Below, in pieces: positions 33,201 to 44,855 of a stretch of DNA of 64,000 nucleotides. Origin of the DNA: Ophthalmolycus amberensis (Eukaryota; Chordata; Actinopteri; Perciformes; Zoarcidae). Position numbers and translations under genes: made by a program. Position 1 is the stretch's first letter, and each line of letters begins with the position of its first letter. The stretch spans positions 124,001-188,000 of the forward strand of contig JAFEUB010001116.1 in NCBI GenBank assembly GCA_024529925.1, read 5' to 3'. The notes beneath the pieces are model-generated. The model was not told where the DNA came from and did not search any database. It saw nothing but the letters and a program-made list of their open reading frames with translations.

Positions 33201-33280
33201 TTGGACTATAATTGTTTTTAGCTTTAATGGTTTGTTTTTTCACTCTCCACAGTCGCTCCAGGTCTAACGACAGAAAGTAG
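30209..33280 (+). CDS. srsf3: Serine/arginine-rich splicing factor 3
   Basis: Five coding exons join in phase: 30209-30411 (203 nt), 30510-30653 (144), 32538-32576 (39), 32903-32989 (87), 33253-33280 (28). They make 166 aa (human 164). The RRM spans about residues 10-80, with RNP2 CKVYVGNL and RNP1 PGFAFVEFED, followed by VRVELSNGEKRSR. The RS domain begins at about 105 with RRRSPRKRSFSRSRSRS and ends RSRSNDRK. SRSF3 is a nuclear splicing and mRNA-export factor. A 450-nt alternative exon with an in-frame stop lies in the 1.9-kb third intron and would provide autoregulation (31208-31657). The next gene downstream is cdkn1a, as in human. Confidence 0.97.
31208..31657 (+). other. srsf3: Candidate srsf3 poison cassette exon (450 nt)
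   Basis: After an acceptor CCGTTGCAG, spliced to exon 3 in phase, the frame reads ten codons and hits TGA at 31239-31241. A consensus donor GTAAGT follows at 31658. Length 450 nt is very close to the 456-nt poison exon I recall for human SRSF3. Inclusion would give an mRNA subject to nonsense-mediated decay, or a truncated protein lacking the RS domain. SRSF3 is known to promote inclusion of its own poison exon. The exon is rich in CUUC/CAUC-like pyrimidine motifs that suit SRSF3 binding (inference). Confidence 0.75.
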
Positions 33281-34205
33281 AGGAACACCCGCCGGGTGTA
33301 AAGGGAGCTGAAGATGAACGGTTGTACAGGCTTGTCCGTTTCAAATGATGGAATTCAACATGGCCGTGTCGCCGTTTTTGTGATGACTTTTTTTGTTTTA
33401 ACAAGCAAGCGTTTTAGTGTCCCTCCCCTTTACATGTTATCATTTTCACAGACATTGAGTGGGTGTGTACAAGTGTGACGCCTCACCTCAGTCCACCTAG
33501 TCTGTCCTGAAACAGTTGTGCCACCCAGCATTCCAGTTCACCAATTATTTTCTGAAGAGTTTTTATTTTTGTCAATGAATGTACTGTGTAGTTTGACATA
33601 GTGTGAGTAGTTGCTCTTTTTCAATGCCAGCATTTTTTTCAGTAAGGATTGGGATGATTTATAAGAGTCTCTCCTTTTGATTGTCTGTTTTCAATGTGCT
33701 ACTTTCTTACTTCACCCTGACGGTTTCCATCTGTTAAAAGTTGGTTTGTAATAAAAACAGCCTCACATCCAAGAGTCAAAACTGGCATAGATTTAGAAAA
33801 AAGACAGATTTTTTTTCTTGAAGTTTCCATAATTTTTCTTTTGTTTGATACAATGTGAAATGGTCTCTCAATTAAAGAAACCGGTTGATTACAAAAGACC
33901 TGCATTGTTTGTCTATTTATTTCCTCTTGGAGGAAAGGTTATTATACTGTATTATTATTTTCTACAGGAAGCACTTGACAGGAGCTATGGTCCAGGTCGA
34001 TCACTTTCTCATGAAAATGGGTTTAGTTGATTCCTCTGTTGCCCATCGGTGTAGGCTGCAATTTATTTGGTTTGAGCTGCACTGCTCTCCTTTTGACATG
34101 TTAGTTTGTACCACTGGCCTAATTTACATTAATTTTAGCATTTGAAATTATCAATTTACTATGAAATGACTGATAGTTAAACAAATAAAGTAGATTCAGC
34201 TCCAA
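33281..34205 (+). other. srsf3: srsf3 3' UTR
   Basis: Non-coding sequence after the srsf3 stop. AATAAA occurs at 33750-33755 and again at 34184-34189, so two polyadenylation choices are possible. Confidence 0.5.
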
Positions 34206-37200
34206 ATCTACCTGTAGTTGTTTTTCCTATGATATGTAATTGTAGTAGTGTTCTATAAGATATTTGGATACATCTTTGTTTTACATCGAAGATTGAAACT
34301 TAGTCACTTTTCAGATGGTCAAAACTGAATTGGTGACATTTTCCGAAATTAAAGTTTTGCCTAAATTTAGTATGTGAATCTATATTTGAATAACTCACTG
34401 TGTATGAGGCTGTTTCTAAGTTGTCACATAGGAAATCAAGAAACGGTAACAGCCAGTTCATGTCCTCAAACATCTTCCCAGATATCCCTCCTTTTCTGTC
34501 GTATTTTCTGTGTAGTCGTTTGTTCGGTATGAGGTCGTTAAGTAATCCGCTTGATTTGAGAGTTTAACCATTTCACCACTATAGATGAGCCACAATGCTG
34601 CTGATAAAGTCCCCGTATGTGTCTGGTGCATACAGCCAATCAAAAGGTCCCGATGACTGCGGTGAGTCAGGAACTATTTTCATTCATTTTGAGACATTCT
34701 TACCCCCGTTGTGGTCAGAAAAGGTGCTGTGTAAATGTGCAGCTGGGTGGGTCTCTTGTTTCCCCACAGACATTTTTTCGCGCGCTTTTCCGCTTGTTAC
34801 TCGAGCCCCGGTGACGTAGAAGCGGTGACTCACGGTATCCAAGGAGACGGGTCTCACAGTGAAGGAACTCGCGGGAATCCATCCAGAGACCTGTGGTATT
34901 GACACCCACTGTTGAGTAACGTGATCACTGACTGGTCTGAAGAACACAAAGGTGCAGCTTGTTTGAGCTAATTTTAGATTTGGTCGCACTAAGTATAATT
35001 TGACCTAAAGCTATCTGTTTTAAATCATGGTCACGTGAATATCTTTGGGATTTGGACAATTGTTCGGACAAAAACGTGACATGTTAAGACCTCAAATTAC
35101 TCATTCTACAATTTTTCTAATATATTTTTTAGACTTAACATTTAAAGGAGTCTAGAGTCTACAGAAGCCGGTTAGCTCAGTTTATCTTAAAAACTGGAAA
35201 TGTGGAGTCAGTCGGTCTGGCTTTGTCCAAAAGTACCACAATACACCTACCAGCACCTCTTACGCTCACTGAAGTCCCAGTGAAATGAAAGATACTTTTT
35301 CACAGTTTTAATCGGGGTTTTTATTGTTAATTTATTTATTGTTATATGTCAACAAATCAGTATCGGAGTCTTGGCCCTGCATTCAGGGGCATTTACAAAA
35401 AATTATCCAAACAGATGAGACACATTTGTACAAACAAATGTGTTAAATCAATTATTAAACTGCACCATGCACAATCATTATTATGAGAATAGTCTGCAGC
35501 TTCTGGGATCATTTAAAGTAAATACATTTGTTCGTTCACAAAACCATCAGGTAACTTGAGTAAAAAGTCAAGCTTTACGTCGTGGTGGTTAGTAATTCAT
35601 TTTCAATAAGCAGAACTCCCTTGACGAGCCTTTGTCTCTCAGTAAATAGTTAACTATGTGGCCACTGGCCATGCATAGTGTCTATGTGCTTCATTTGGCG
35701 CCATTGATCACGTGAAACTTTTCACTTTGCAGAACAAAGGCCTGAATAAGATGAAGCACAAAATGAAAAAAGATAATTTGATGGAGCTTGCAGACTCGCT
35801 GCACTGTGCAGCTGCCTTTGAGCTGAGAGACAATAAAGTGTCTCCTCAGCTGTACAAATGTAGAGCCACACAGCTGCTGCTCAGCAACAAACAGTATGCG
35901 CTCATTGTATTGTTCCATTTAGTTTAAACTTCATTACCTTCAGTATACGTATCACCACTGAATCTCTTCTTATGTCCCATCAGTCTTCAACAAAGGACTC
36001 ACTGTGGTGTCCGATCAGCTGGGCCTTTATACCCTGCGTCCTACAGTTAGGGTTATTGTTGTTGTGCTGGCAACTAGGCTCATGGGGTTGGGAAGCATGC
36101 GGAGTTGTCTCTTGGTTGACCATGTTCTTGAAATAAACAAGCTTATACGACAACAAGAGGACTGAGTGGAACAGACTTTTGAGTGCAAAATGTTACCAAT
36201 GTGAAAGTTATAGAGACTTGTAACAGGAGCGTTAAGAGACTGAGTTACAAGCCCACAGAGTTATTCTACAGCCTCAATATGAAGTAACTTAGAAAACTGC
36301 AGGTTAGTTTGAATTCAATAAGACTTTATTATTTATCTTGTTACCACAGTCTAAACTGTATTAAAACTGTAACTGCTTTTGAGAAAAAAATATTAAAAGA
36401 ATAGAGGGGCACTTGTTTTAGCTGCCATTACACATACAATTAATAGCAAGTAATAGTAAAAGCACATGTACAATTTATAAATTACTTTGTCAATAAGGAC
36501 TTTACACATAAAACATATGTTTTTTTATTGATTGTTTTCTGGATCTAAAAAGGACATCAATCATGGGATAAGATGTTAAAATTAACTGTGAACATGGTCC
36601 CATGATGTTAAAAGACAGATATTAAACATGTAACATGAATAGTCAAAAACTACATTAGTGCAAACCAACAAAACAAAAGCAATACTATAATGTAGAAATT
36701 CTGTGTTACAAGTAAAGGTGCTGCATTTTTAAGAAAAAGTACATTGCCATCAAAATATACCAAAAGTAAAAGTAGTCATTATGCAGAATATCCCATTCCA
36801 GAATCATTACATTATTGGATTATAATTATTGATCCATTAATGTGTACAACAATTGAATGTTGCATCTGGTAAAGGTAGGGCTAATTTGGATTACTTAGCA
36901 TAGTTTTGGGAAGCTTAATCTATAGTAATATAGCAGCATTTACTAGTTGATTCATATTTTGTATTAATCTAAATCTGCAAAGCAAACAAACATATGTAGT
37001 GGAGTAAAAAGTATTATATTTACCACAAAAAAGTAGTGGAGTAGAAGTATAAAGTAGTACTTTAGTACAGTGCTAACGGTAAAAATACTTTGCACCATGA
37101 TTTATTTGTTACCTGTGTTATGTGTACGGTAAATACAGTAACGGGTGTATCTTTTTCTTCCACGTATTTGTGTCTGACACTGAAAATGTGCCTGAGCTGA

Positions 37201-38580
37201 AATGGGAGGAGCCAAACAAAGACCCATCCGGGTTACTGCACAGTCAACCGGCCTGACATGCGCACTGAAAGGCAGCGAGAGTCGCCCTTGCCGAGCTTCT
37301 TTTCTGGATCGTCTTGAGATGGAACTTCCTCTGTACTCCAGCGCCAAAGTCTCACGTGTGCCCATTTACCGGGACAAGTCTCACGTGTGTGATCGTAGAC
37401 AGACTCCGCCTCTGCACGGGAGAGGAAGCATCTCCGAAGACCGGAGTTCATACAACCGTAGCCCGTGAGAGTACTTGGAGAGGTTATCAAGGAGCGTGCT
37501 ATTACCACTACTAGTTGTTTTTGTTTCATTGGAGAGGGTGGGTTGGACAACAGGATTTTTACACGGAGTTGGGTAAACGGACTAGATTCATTCAACAGGT
37601 CAATCAGAGGGATTTTATCTGTACTGGACTGATAATGTAAGTATAATGACCCTGAACTAATGTAAATGCTTAAACTGTCTGTTTTTGGCATTTATTTAGG
37701 TGATTTTGTGTTTTGGTAGCTTGTAAGCATCTTTAGAAACATGTCTCCGGTGTACAGTCTACGTAACGTTTTATAGACGGTAATACAGCTTTTCGTGTCC
37801 ATATATTGTCAATTTTTGTATTTCTTTTTAGTCTTTGTCTTGACAATTCTACTTTTGATGATTCATAGCTACTCATATGAAGTTGGATGTGTTTGTATCT
37901 ACATGTCAGTTTTCAAGGTTTCAGTTTATCACTCGAAACTTAAAAACTCATGCTGGCTTCTTGTCGGAGGTATTTTAATTTGAACGTGTGTGTGTGTGGT
38001 GATGGAAGGTTGGTCAGACTCCAGTGACAGCCCAGTTGTACTATTCGCCGACACGAGCCCCAGCCTCACGTGGAGCGCTGTAGTAAACTGGGCAGGGTCT
38101 ATCTGGAGCTGCTGTGCTCTCTTCCGCGGGGCCCATGCCGGGGACTCCTCCGCACATGTGTAGTGTCGCTCTCCCGCCACAGACTTGAATCACTCCGCCC
38201 CGCCCGGCTCTCACTATTACGGCGTGTCCCGCGAGGAGGGTGTGTGGAGAAGGAAAGAAAAGGGAGGGAGGGGGGAGTAATGGTGTCTCACAGTAGTGCC
38301 CAGCACTTCCTGGATGACTATAATGACTTATTATTCTCCTGAGACACAGCTGATTCCTTCCTGACGCTCTTACAGGAAAGTGCTATTACCATTCAACCAC
38401 TATATGTGGAAAAAAAAAACGTTTTTATGTGAGTGCTGTATGAATATCCAGATGTGGAAAGTACTGATTTAAAAAAAAATAAGATGAGTTAATCAAACCT
38501 CTTCTAGGACCTGCTTATTAGCTGCTCACTGAGGTCTGAAACGTGTTCAGTCTGTCTGACACTGCCACCTAGTGGGGCCT
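34206..38580. other. Intergenic spacer between srsf3 and cdkn1a
   Basis: No supported gene. A moderately GC-rich patch at 37180-37636 ends in a consensus donor and could be an alternative cdkn1a first exon. A second GC-rich patch (38040-38280) contains GGGG/CCCCGCCC motifs suggestive of promoter sequence. A 71-codon plus frame at 35712-35927 has an acceptor-like TTTGCAG in front but no recognisable family or continuing exon. Confidence 0.5.
37180..37636 (+). promoter_or_regulatory. GC-richer patch, possible distal cdkn1a promoter and 5' exon
   Basis: Stands out from AT-rich surroundings by GC content and CpGs, begins with GGGAGGAGCC and ends at a consensus splice donor (GATAAT|GTAAGTAT at 37637). 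No coding frame is convincing. Mammalian CDKN1A also has upstream alternative first exons; linking this patch to cdkn1a is inference. Confidence 0.3.
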
Positions 38581-38623
38581 CAGTGGGCCTGCAGGGATCT
38601 CAGCCTCTGCTGAGGATTTGCCT

Positions 38624-38659
38624 TGACATGTCTGTCTGAGATTATGTCCAGACATGTAC
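38624..38659 (+). promoter_or_regulatory. Two p53-type half-sites upstream of cdkn1a
   Basis: TGACATGTCT (38624-38633) and AGACATGTAC (38650-38659) each match RRRCWWGYYY with one mismatch and share the CATG core. They are separated by 16 bp and lie about 50-80 bp upstream of the TATA box. CDKN1A is the prototype p53 target, which makes the location meaningful. The spacer is longer than the usual 0-13 bp. Confidence 0.6.
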
Positions 38660-38705
38660 CAGTGATTCACCAGGAGGTGCTCAGTGAGTCACTGGCTGCC
38701 CTTCT

Positions 38706-38711
38706 TATAAA
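38706..38711 (+). promoter_or_regulatory. cdkn1a: TATA box of cdkn1a
   Basis: TATAAA in the context CTTCTTATAAAGAGCAG, about 30 bp before the inferred transcription start (near 38736). A short non-coding exon ends at GAGAAATG|GTAAGC (donor at 38787). Confidence 0.65.
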
Positions 38712-39130
38712 GAGCAGCCCAGTATCACTACCAGTCTGAGACACTCTGTAGTTACTAGTGAGGATACTTTAACTGACTGGAGAAATGGTAAGCCTGATAT
38801 ATACTTTTAAAATAGAATAGTACAAAAACGTAAACAGAATAACGTCTGCTTTATGTTTCTGTTGATTGCGGATGGATCTTTAGCATGGATTAGAATATAT
38901 TGTATTTACATTTTTGAATTATTTGGTGGAAAATTGAAGCCTTTTATTTACTTTTTATTTATTAAAAATGATATGATGAGAAGTGTCTGATAATTAGAGC
39001 TGCAGCCATTAGTTGATTAAATGATAAAACGTTTTGGCATACTTGCAGCTAAAGTTACAGCTCATCATCACTGTCTCAGCTTCTCCGACTAACCGCCGGT
39101 CTGAACCTTTGTTCCCTGCAGTGTAGAACG

Positions 39131-39707
39131 ATGGCTACTCACAAGCCCATCCTGAGCCCCCCGACGACCGGCTCGGCCCGACGAAACCTGTTTGGCCCAG
39201 TGGACAGAGAGCAGCTGCAGGCGGACTACCAAGCCGCCCTGCAGAGGGGCCTGGAGGAGGCTCGCCATCGTTGGGGCTTTGACTTCCTCTCCGATACGCC
39301 TCTGGAGAACAGTGACCTCCAGTGGGAGGCCGTCCCCGGGGCCACGGTGCCGCTGCACTACAGATCCTGTGTGCTGGGTCTGGGACACGCAGAAGGTGAG
39401 AGGGCGGCAGAGGCGGCGGTTCAGCCCGAGGACGGAGGAAGGGTCACGCTGAAGGAGAACATCCCATGTTCGCCAGAGAGATGTGCACTCAACCCGGAGA
39501 AGCTGGAGAAAACACCAGGGGGAGGAGAGAACACGGGGGTGAAGAGGAAACAGACAAACATCACAGGTACATATTCCAAGTGTGAATGCGTAGAGTTGTG
39601 ATTTCGCGTGGATTTGCATGAGCTGAATTTCCTGTTTCTTTATCTCGACAGATTTCTATCAGGCTAAAAGAAGAGTAGTTGGGACGCCACGCAAATCCGG
39701 CGAGTGA
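39131..39707 (+). CDS. cdkn1a: Cyclin-dependent kinase inhibitor 1A (p21Cip1)
   Basis: Two coding exons, 39131-39566 and 39652-39707, join in phase for 163 aa (human 164). The upstream exon starts after acceptor CCCTGCAG. The CDI domain occupies about residues 16-70: cyclin-binding RRNLFG (17-22), then the CDK-binding segment ending in RWGFDFLSDTPLE. The C-terminus carries the PCNA-binding PIP box QTNITDFY (141-148) split across the intron, followed by basic KRRVVGTPRKS, which also serves as nuclear localisation signal. The product arrests the cell cycle after p53 activation by binding cyclin-CDK and PCNA. A second cyclin motif just before the PIP box, present in mammals, is not obvious here. 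The upstream TATA box and p53-like half-sites fit this regulation. Confidence 0.97.
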
Positions 39708-41110
39708 AGGTGCCAATATCCCAAGAGATCCTCAGGAAGCCTTCTCTGCACAGACTCTGCACACTCTGTCACTCACCACGAGGTCTTGGACCCAGAGAAT
39801 CATCTGAGAGCACAAGGGACCTCGGCAATACATCATTGTAATATATAACTATAAGGTTAATTAGGGTTCTGTATTTACTCTAAGGGGGGGGGGGGTGCTT
39901 TACCCAGTGGTAAGAAGGGTACATTTGCGCAGAGGAGATTGACGGTAATCTCTCAAATCAGTGGATTTATACTCATTTGGATCATGGGGATGCCAAAGTG
40001 TTGACGGACATTTCCTACTGTACATTCGTGCTTTGTAGAGACGCTGTACCTGCAGCAGTGCGGAGGAATGATGGATGAACGCATTACTGTACACACTTGA
40101 AACAGATGCCATGTTGGTTATAATCATTACGGAGTGGCTGTGATTGAAAATGGTAGAGAGAGAGTGGGTGAAGCCCTTTGGCTCCTTTTGTTCAAATCCA
40201 CTTTTTATTTTTTACAATGTGAATCATGAGGGGTAGGAGTTATTTTATATGTGTTATACTTAATATATTTATACGTCTTTTTTTTTTTCTCCATCGTGTA
40301 ATCATAGGACAATGTTTAAAGAGTTTTGATATGCTGTACATGCAGTTTCTTTGCTTTAGATTATTATTGACAGAAGTGCCATCATGTCTTTTCATTCAAA
40401 GGTCTCCATGAGGACCCGCTCTGGATTCTGATGTGTACAGCACCAGATATTGTAGGTTAGGAGCGTAGCAACATGTCTTTGGTACACTTAAAAACACTTA
40501 TATTTATGTCTATTTATGTGTGTATATATATATATATATATCAGAGATGTATCTATAGAGTTTAATACAGCACTGTTAAGTAGCATATTCAGAAAAAGAC
40601 ATTGCAGTATTGCACATCATATCGCCTTTACGGGACTTTACTTGTTTGGGTATTTGAAGCTCCATTAAGGACAATCAGAAGAATGTGTATTATTTACTCA
40701 GCTAAAGTGCTTTATTCTTTGGAAGCATAGTGCAATTATAACAGTTAATGTGTTATCTGCCTCAAACGTTCTTTTGTTCTGGACACTTATTTATGTTGGT
40801 AAATCCTGCTGCTATGGTTAATCTGAATGGGTGTCGAACAAGGTCACTGTGTTCATTCTTACCAACTGCTTAGAAATGTTTAGCGCTGCAAATACAGAGC
40901 TACGCAAATACCGGTAACAGCGTTAGCCCGAACAAATTAATGCACTTCTGTTCGTAGATGCTTGTGCACAGGTCGTACCATTTTGTTTTATGTTAAAAGC
41001 TACAAATTTAAAGATCTACCCTTATTTATTGAGAGATATTATGCCTCGTGTTCATTTAGTTATTGGTACATTATTATGACGATTCCAATAAAACGTTCAA
41101 ATGAAACTTG
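39708..41110 (+). other. cdkn1a: cdkn1a 3' UTR
   Basis: About 1.4 kb without coding frames, ending at AATAAA (41087-41092). A long 3' UTR is usual for CDKN1A. It contains a run of ten Gs near 39885 and a short (TA)n near 40526. Confidence 0.65.
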
Positions 41111-42217
41111 TGAATGATTTGCATTATTTGTTTGTTTTTTTCATTTGTATTGTGTTTATATGTATCAGCAACATCGGTGGAAGTATTCATTCATTCATAT
41201 TCTGCTAACTCACAGAAAGTAGTTTAACTAGCTGCTTCCCAGAGTGTCTTGCCAGAAGTATTGATTATTCTGAAGGTAAAAGAAGTATTTCTGGTGCCCC
41301 TTATACTACTATTGTATGCAATTACAGTCAATCAGGTGTGTGGTTAACACTTAAAAACAAGTTTAAATGTATTAATATATTACAGCAATAATATACACCA
41401 TGGCATCAGTGTTTTCATAGTTTAATGTTTATTTTATATTCTTAAAGATCCACTTTGAATGTACTAAGTATATTCACTCAAGTACTTTAAGGTCAATTAT
41501 GTTCTTGTGCTTAACTTGAGTGACTTTTTACTTCATCACATATATTTGACAGCTGCAGATATTTACTCTGCTGGTGAACTTACAAAACTAAAGATCATCT
41601 TATAAAAGACGACACATTGTGAGAGATTAAACATAATGTAGTTATAATTAGCTCCATTTCAACCAGCAGCATCATTTAAATGCTACTTTCATATTAATGC
41701 ATCAGTAATAATAAATAAAGAAATACAGTGGCCTAAGTACTTTGATTTGTTTTGTATGCATTAAGTACAGTGTGCTGATGATACTTGTGTACATCTACAT
41801 AAGTTCGAATAGATAACGTTTACTTTTCTCAAAGTAAAACATCTGAATACTTCCACTACTGCACTTTTATGAAACACCTTGTGAGTGGATGAACGCTGTT
41901 TTTCCTCTTTAAAATGTATTTCAGGTTTGCTTCTGGTGACGGCCTTCTGTTTGTAGATGGTATCCCTCCACAGACGCACGTGCCAGCACACAGAGAGAGA
42001 GAGAGAGAGAGAGATTTGAAGTTGGGTGAAAACAACTTCAAGCAGCTCAAGCGGGCCTCTGTTGTTCTAACAATTCGCTCTCCTCCTCTGTGAGGAAGGT
42101 AAATTAAGAGAGTGAGTCACTGCTCAGGCAGACGCTGTGTACTTTGGCACCACACCACTGCGGCCCCGCATCAGCACGCGCACACTGGGTGCATGTGCTT
42201 GTATTGAGGGTTTAGGG
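41111..42217. other. Intergenic sequence downstream of cdkn1a
   Basis: No coding sequence recognised. It contains a short (GA)n run at about 41993-42014. Confidence 0.5.
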
Positions 42218-42316
42218 CAGGGGTCTTCAACTAAAATTCCAAAAGGTCCAGATTGACAAAATCTCCTCGGGCAAAGGTCCGAAACATTACAATAATATTT
42301 AACCCGCACTATGTAG

Positions 42317-42318
<2 letters not shown>

Positions 42319-42362
<44 letters not shown>
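42319..42362. repeat. (AT)n microsatellite
   Basis: About 22 AT dinucleotides inside the outer hAT remnant. Confidence 0.95.
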
Positions 42363-42366
<4 letters not shown>

Positions 42367-43558
42367 GAAGCCTAGTAGTAGTAACAACGTCTCTGTGTAG
42401 TCAACAACTGTCAAATCAAATAAAGAAAGTACACATCAATTATATTTTAACAAACTATTATTCTCAGTTTTCAAATTTAACTGGATGGATTATAAATAAT
42501 ACATAAATAAATGTTCTTCTCATTTCAAGTAAAATAATGGCTGCATTAAAGAATAACTGACATAACAGAAAGCTTTTGAAAAATGTGCATCTTAAAATAA
42601 AGGAATTCATTTTAGAAACATTAATTTCACTGAATTGTCCTGCAGCTTTAAATTCAGTTCATTCAGGTGTGAAGTGATGTCAATCAAAAAGCCACAATAT
42701 TATGTTTTTGTCTTCTAAAAAGATAAATCAGTGAGCATGGACTTTATCTGTAGTTATTAACACTTGTTTCAGCTCTATTCTCTCTGGTAACATCATTGTT
42801 AGACAGTGAATTCATGCGTTAGGATTCTGATCATTTTGGGCTCTTAGGTTTATTTTCTGTCTTCATTTAGATGCGAGTGGGTACGTTTGTTCAAAAGAGT
42901 TGTGCTTTGTCTCGTAGTGCGCTTCATTTGTCGCTTTTATCAATAGTTACGGTTTCTGAACATATGACACACTGCCTGTGGGAAGAATTAACATAGAAGA
43001 GTCTGTTCATTCCTGCTTATAAATTATATTCTCTCTGAACACGTTTCTCTTTTTGGAGAACTGGTATATTTATCTATACTAGTAATAAATAAAACATCTG
43101 TACGGTTCCCTTTTTTACCAGCTTGTTCCTGCCCAGCTTTTTGAACACTTAACAAATGGCATTAATATTAGCCAACAGCAAGATATTAATGAAAACTACA
43201 TGGTGCCATGATTGCTGCTGACTCTGCTGGCATCTGTCTGACTGTCTGTGGGAGTGGGTGGATAAACAATGCTTCATTTACTTGCATAGTGAGTTTGATA
43301 TTTTCACTTCATATTTTATCTTAATTCATGGAATAATTATTTTTCCTAAACTAAAAATAAAAATAATTAGCTCAAGCTCCACCCTCAGACTCCACCAGCA
43401 TGGAGCCATTTTGCATGAATTGTGTTTCATTTAGTGCACGTTTTGTGTGCATTGTGACCTCATGATCATATAGGCTTGTTGTCAAACTAGGCTAAGGCTA
43501 CTCGTGTTAGCTGTCTATGGGTGAGCTTGGGGGTGTTCATGTTTATAATCACATTTGT

Positions 43559-43780
43559 TTACCCGTCGTTCTTTGAACTCTTTAAAAAGTTCGGGGTGTC
43601 TGTCTGAAAGGTGCTTTGCCGTGTTAGACCTGTTGCCTCACTGGTCTGTGTGGCTTTGAAACACGTTTCGCAGACGGGTCTCTGTAGGTCAGTGGGCTTT
43701 CCTTCACTGTCTGCAATATAGCCAAAGTACTTCCAGATGATACTTCTGGCATCTTGTTTTCCAAGAAGCCGAGGACGGTC
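43559..43780 (-). pseudogene. BED-type zinc finger fragment of a hAT/ZBED transposase
   Basis: The minus-strand frame reads SIIWKYFGYIADSEGKP, then a C-x2-C pair (VCETCFKAT), and ends NFLKSSKNDG before TAA. This is the front half of a BED finger, as in the N-terminus of hAT transposases and ZBED proteins. The remaining transposase is not visible in frame. A hAT-like end (about 44886 leftwards, AGGGTTGCACGGTG on minus) probably belongs to the same element. Confidence 0.6.
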
Positions 43781-44008
43781 GGCAAAAGCTCCTGCATGTC
43801 TCCCCTGTGATCACTCTCTGTGAGTGCGCGCGCTGCCTGTTGCTGTGAGCGCGCTGGGCAGCCCCGCCCCCTTGCATGCCTGCAGGCAGCATGACAGGGA
43901 GCGGAGCAGCGAGTGCGCTCTGATCGCGCTATTTTAAGAAAGTATCAATACTAAAAAAATGCAAAATCGTATCGTTTTTAATGTACAGGTACCGCGGTAC
44001 CTTTTTAG

Positions 44009-44855
44009 TAATGATGTTACGAGATGTGCCGACGCTTCGAAGCGTGTGTCGAGGAATGGAGGGGGCGTTTCCTCGAAGCGCGTATCGAGGCTTGCTTCAT
44101 TTAGGGGAGGAGCCAAAAATGATGACGTCCGAAGCCTCGCTGCCCGGCTGTACCACGTGACTGCTTCGGGAAGTGGTACAGATTTTGCCTCTGGAGTACT
44201 GGGAGAGGCAAAAATTCCTGTATCAAAATTTATATAGACTTGCTCTTGCGTTTTTGTGCACGCCAGCATCTTCTGTACCCTGTGAAAGGGTGTTTTCAAA
44301 GGCCGGAGAGGTTTTGTCAAAAAAAAGGAATCGTTTAAAACCAAAAACTGTTGAGAAACTGTTATTTCTGAATAAAAATGAATAAAATGTCCCCTGTCCT
44401 GTACATCACTGTCCAAGTTACACAAGCATATTCAGTCCCCTCTTCCTAGTTCCACAAGCACTTTCACTGTCCTCTGCCTGCTTAAGCCCATGCCATTTTC
44501 CTAAAGTGACATAATAACATTATTACACAACCTGCCATATGATATGATACTACCATTTTGGGAAAATTTACACACAGAATACATTCAAAAAATATTTTAT
44601 TATGCACATATGTGATAATTTATGTACAGAAATTATTTGGTCATACATTTTTGTAATTCAGTCATTCCCAACAGCCATAACAGACACAAAAATTCAATGC
44701 ATCACATTATGTGGTTCAGATTCAGCTGCCTGTGATTATACACTTGGCCAGTAGGTGGTTTCGTGTGCACATGAAGCTTCGAGAAATGAACCCTTTCTCG
44801 AACCAATTGGCTGAAGTGGTTCGATGCCTCATGAGGCTTCATCTCACCATCACTA
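44009..44855 (+). mobile_element. Short hAT element (847 bp) carrying a transposase C-terminal fragment, unit 1
   Basis: Flanked by perfect 8-bp direct repeats CTTTTTAG (44001-44008 and 44856-44863), the hAT hallmark. Ends are imperfect inverted repeats beginning TAATGATG and TAGTGATG. Inside, the plus frame 44173-44385 encodes the hAT dimerisation region: LEYWERQ, then LCTPASSVPCERVFSKAG and KKRNRLKPKTVEKLLFLN. The catalytic part is missing, so this is a deletion derivative that would need a transposase supplied by another copy. Confidence 0.8.

Noticed and set aside
35712..35927. 71-codon plus frame between srsf3 and cdkn1a with an acceptor-like TTTGCAG upstream
   Set aside because: No family recognised and no partner exon found; not enough to call a gene.
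39089..39619. 176-codon minus frame opposite cdkn1a exon 2
   Set aside because: Shadow frame of GC-rich cdkn1a coding sequence.
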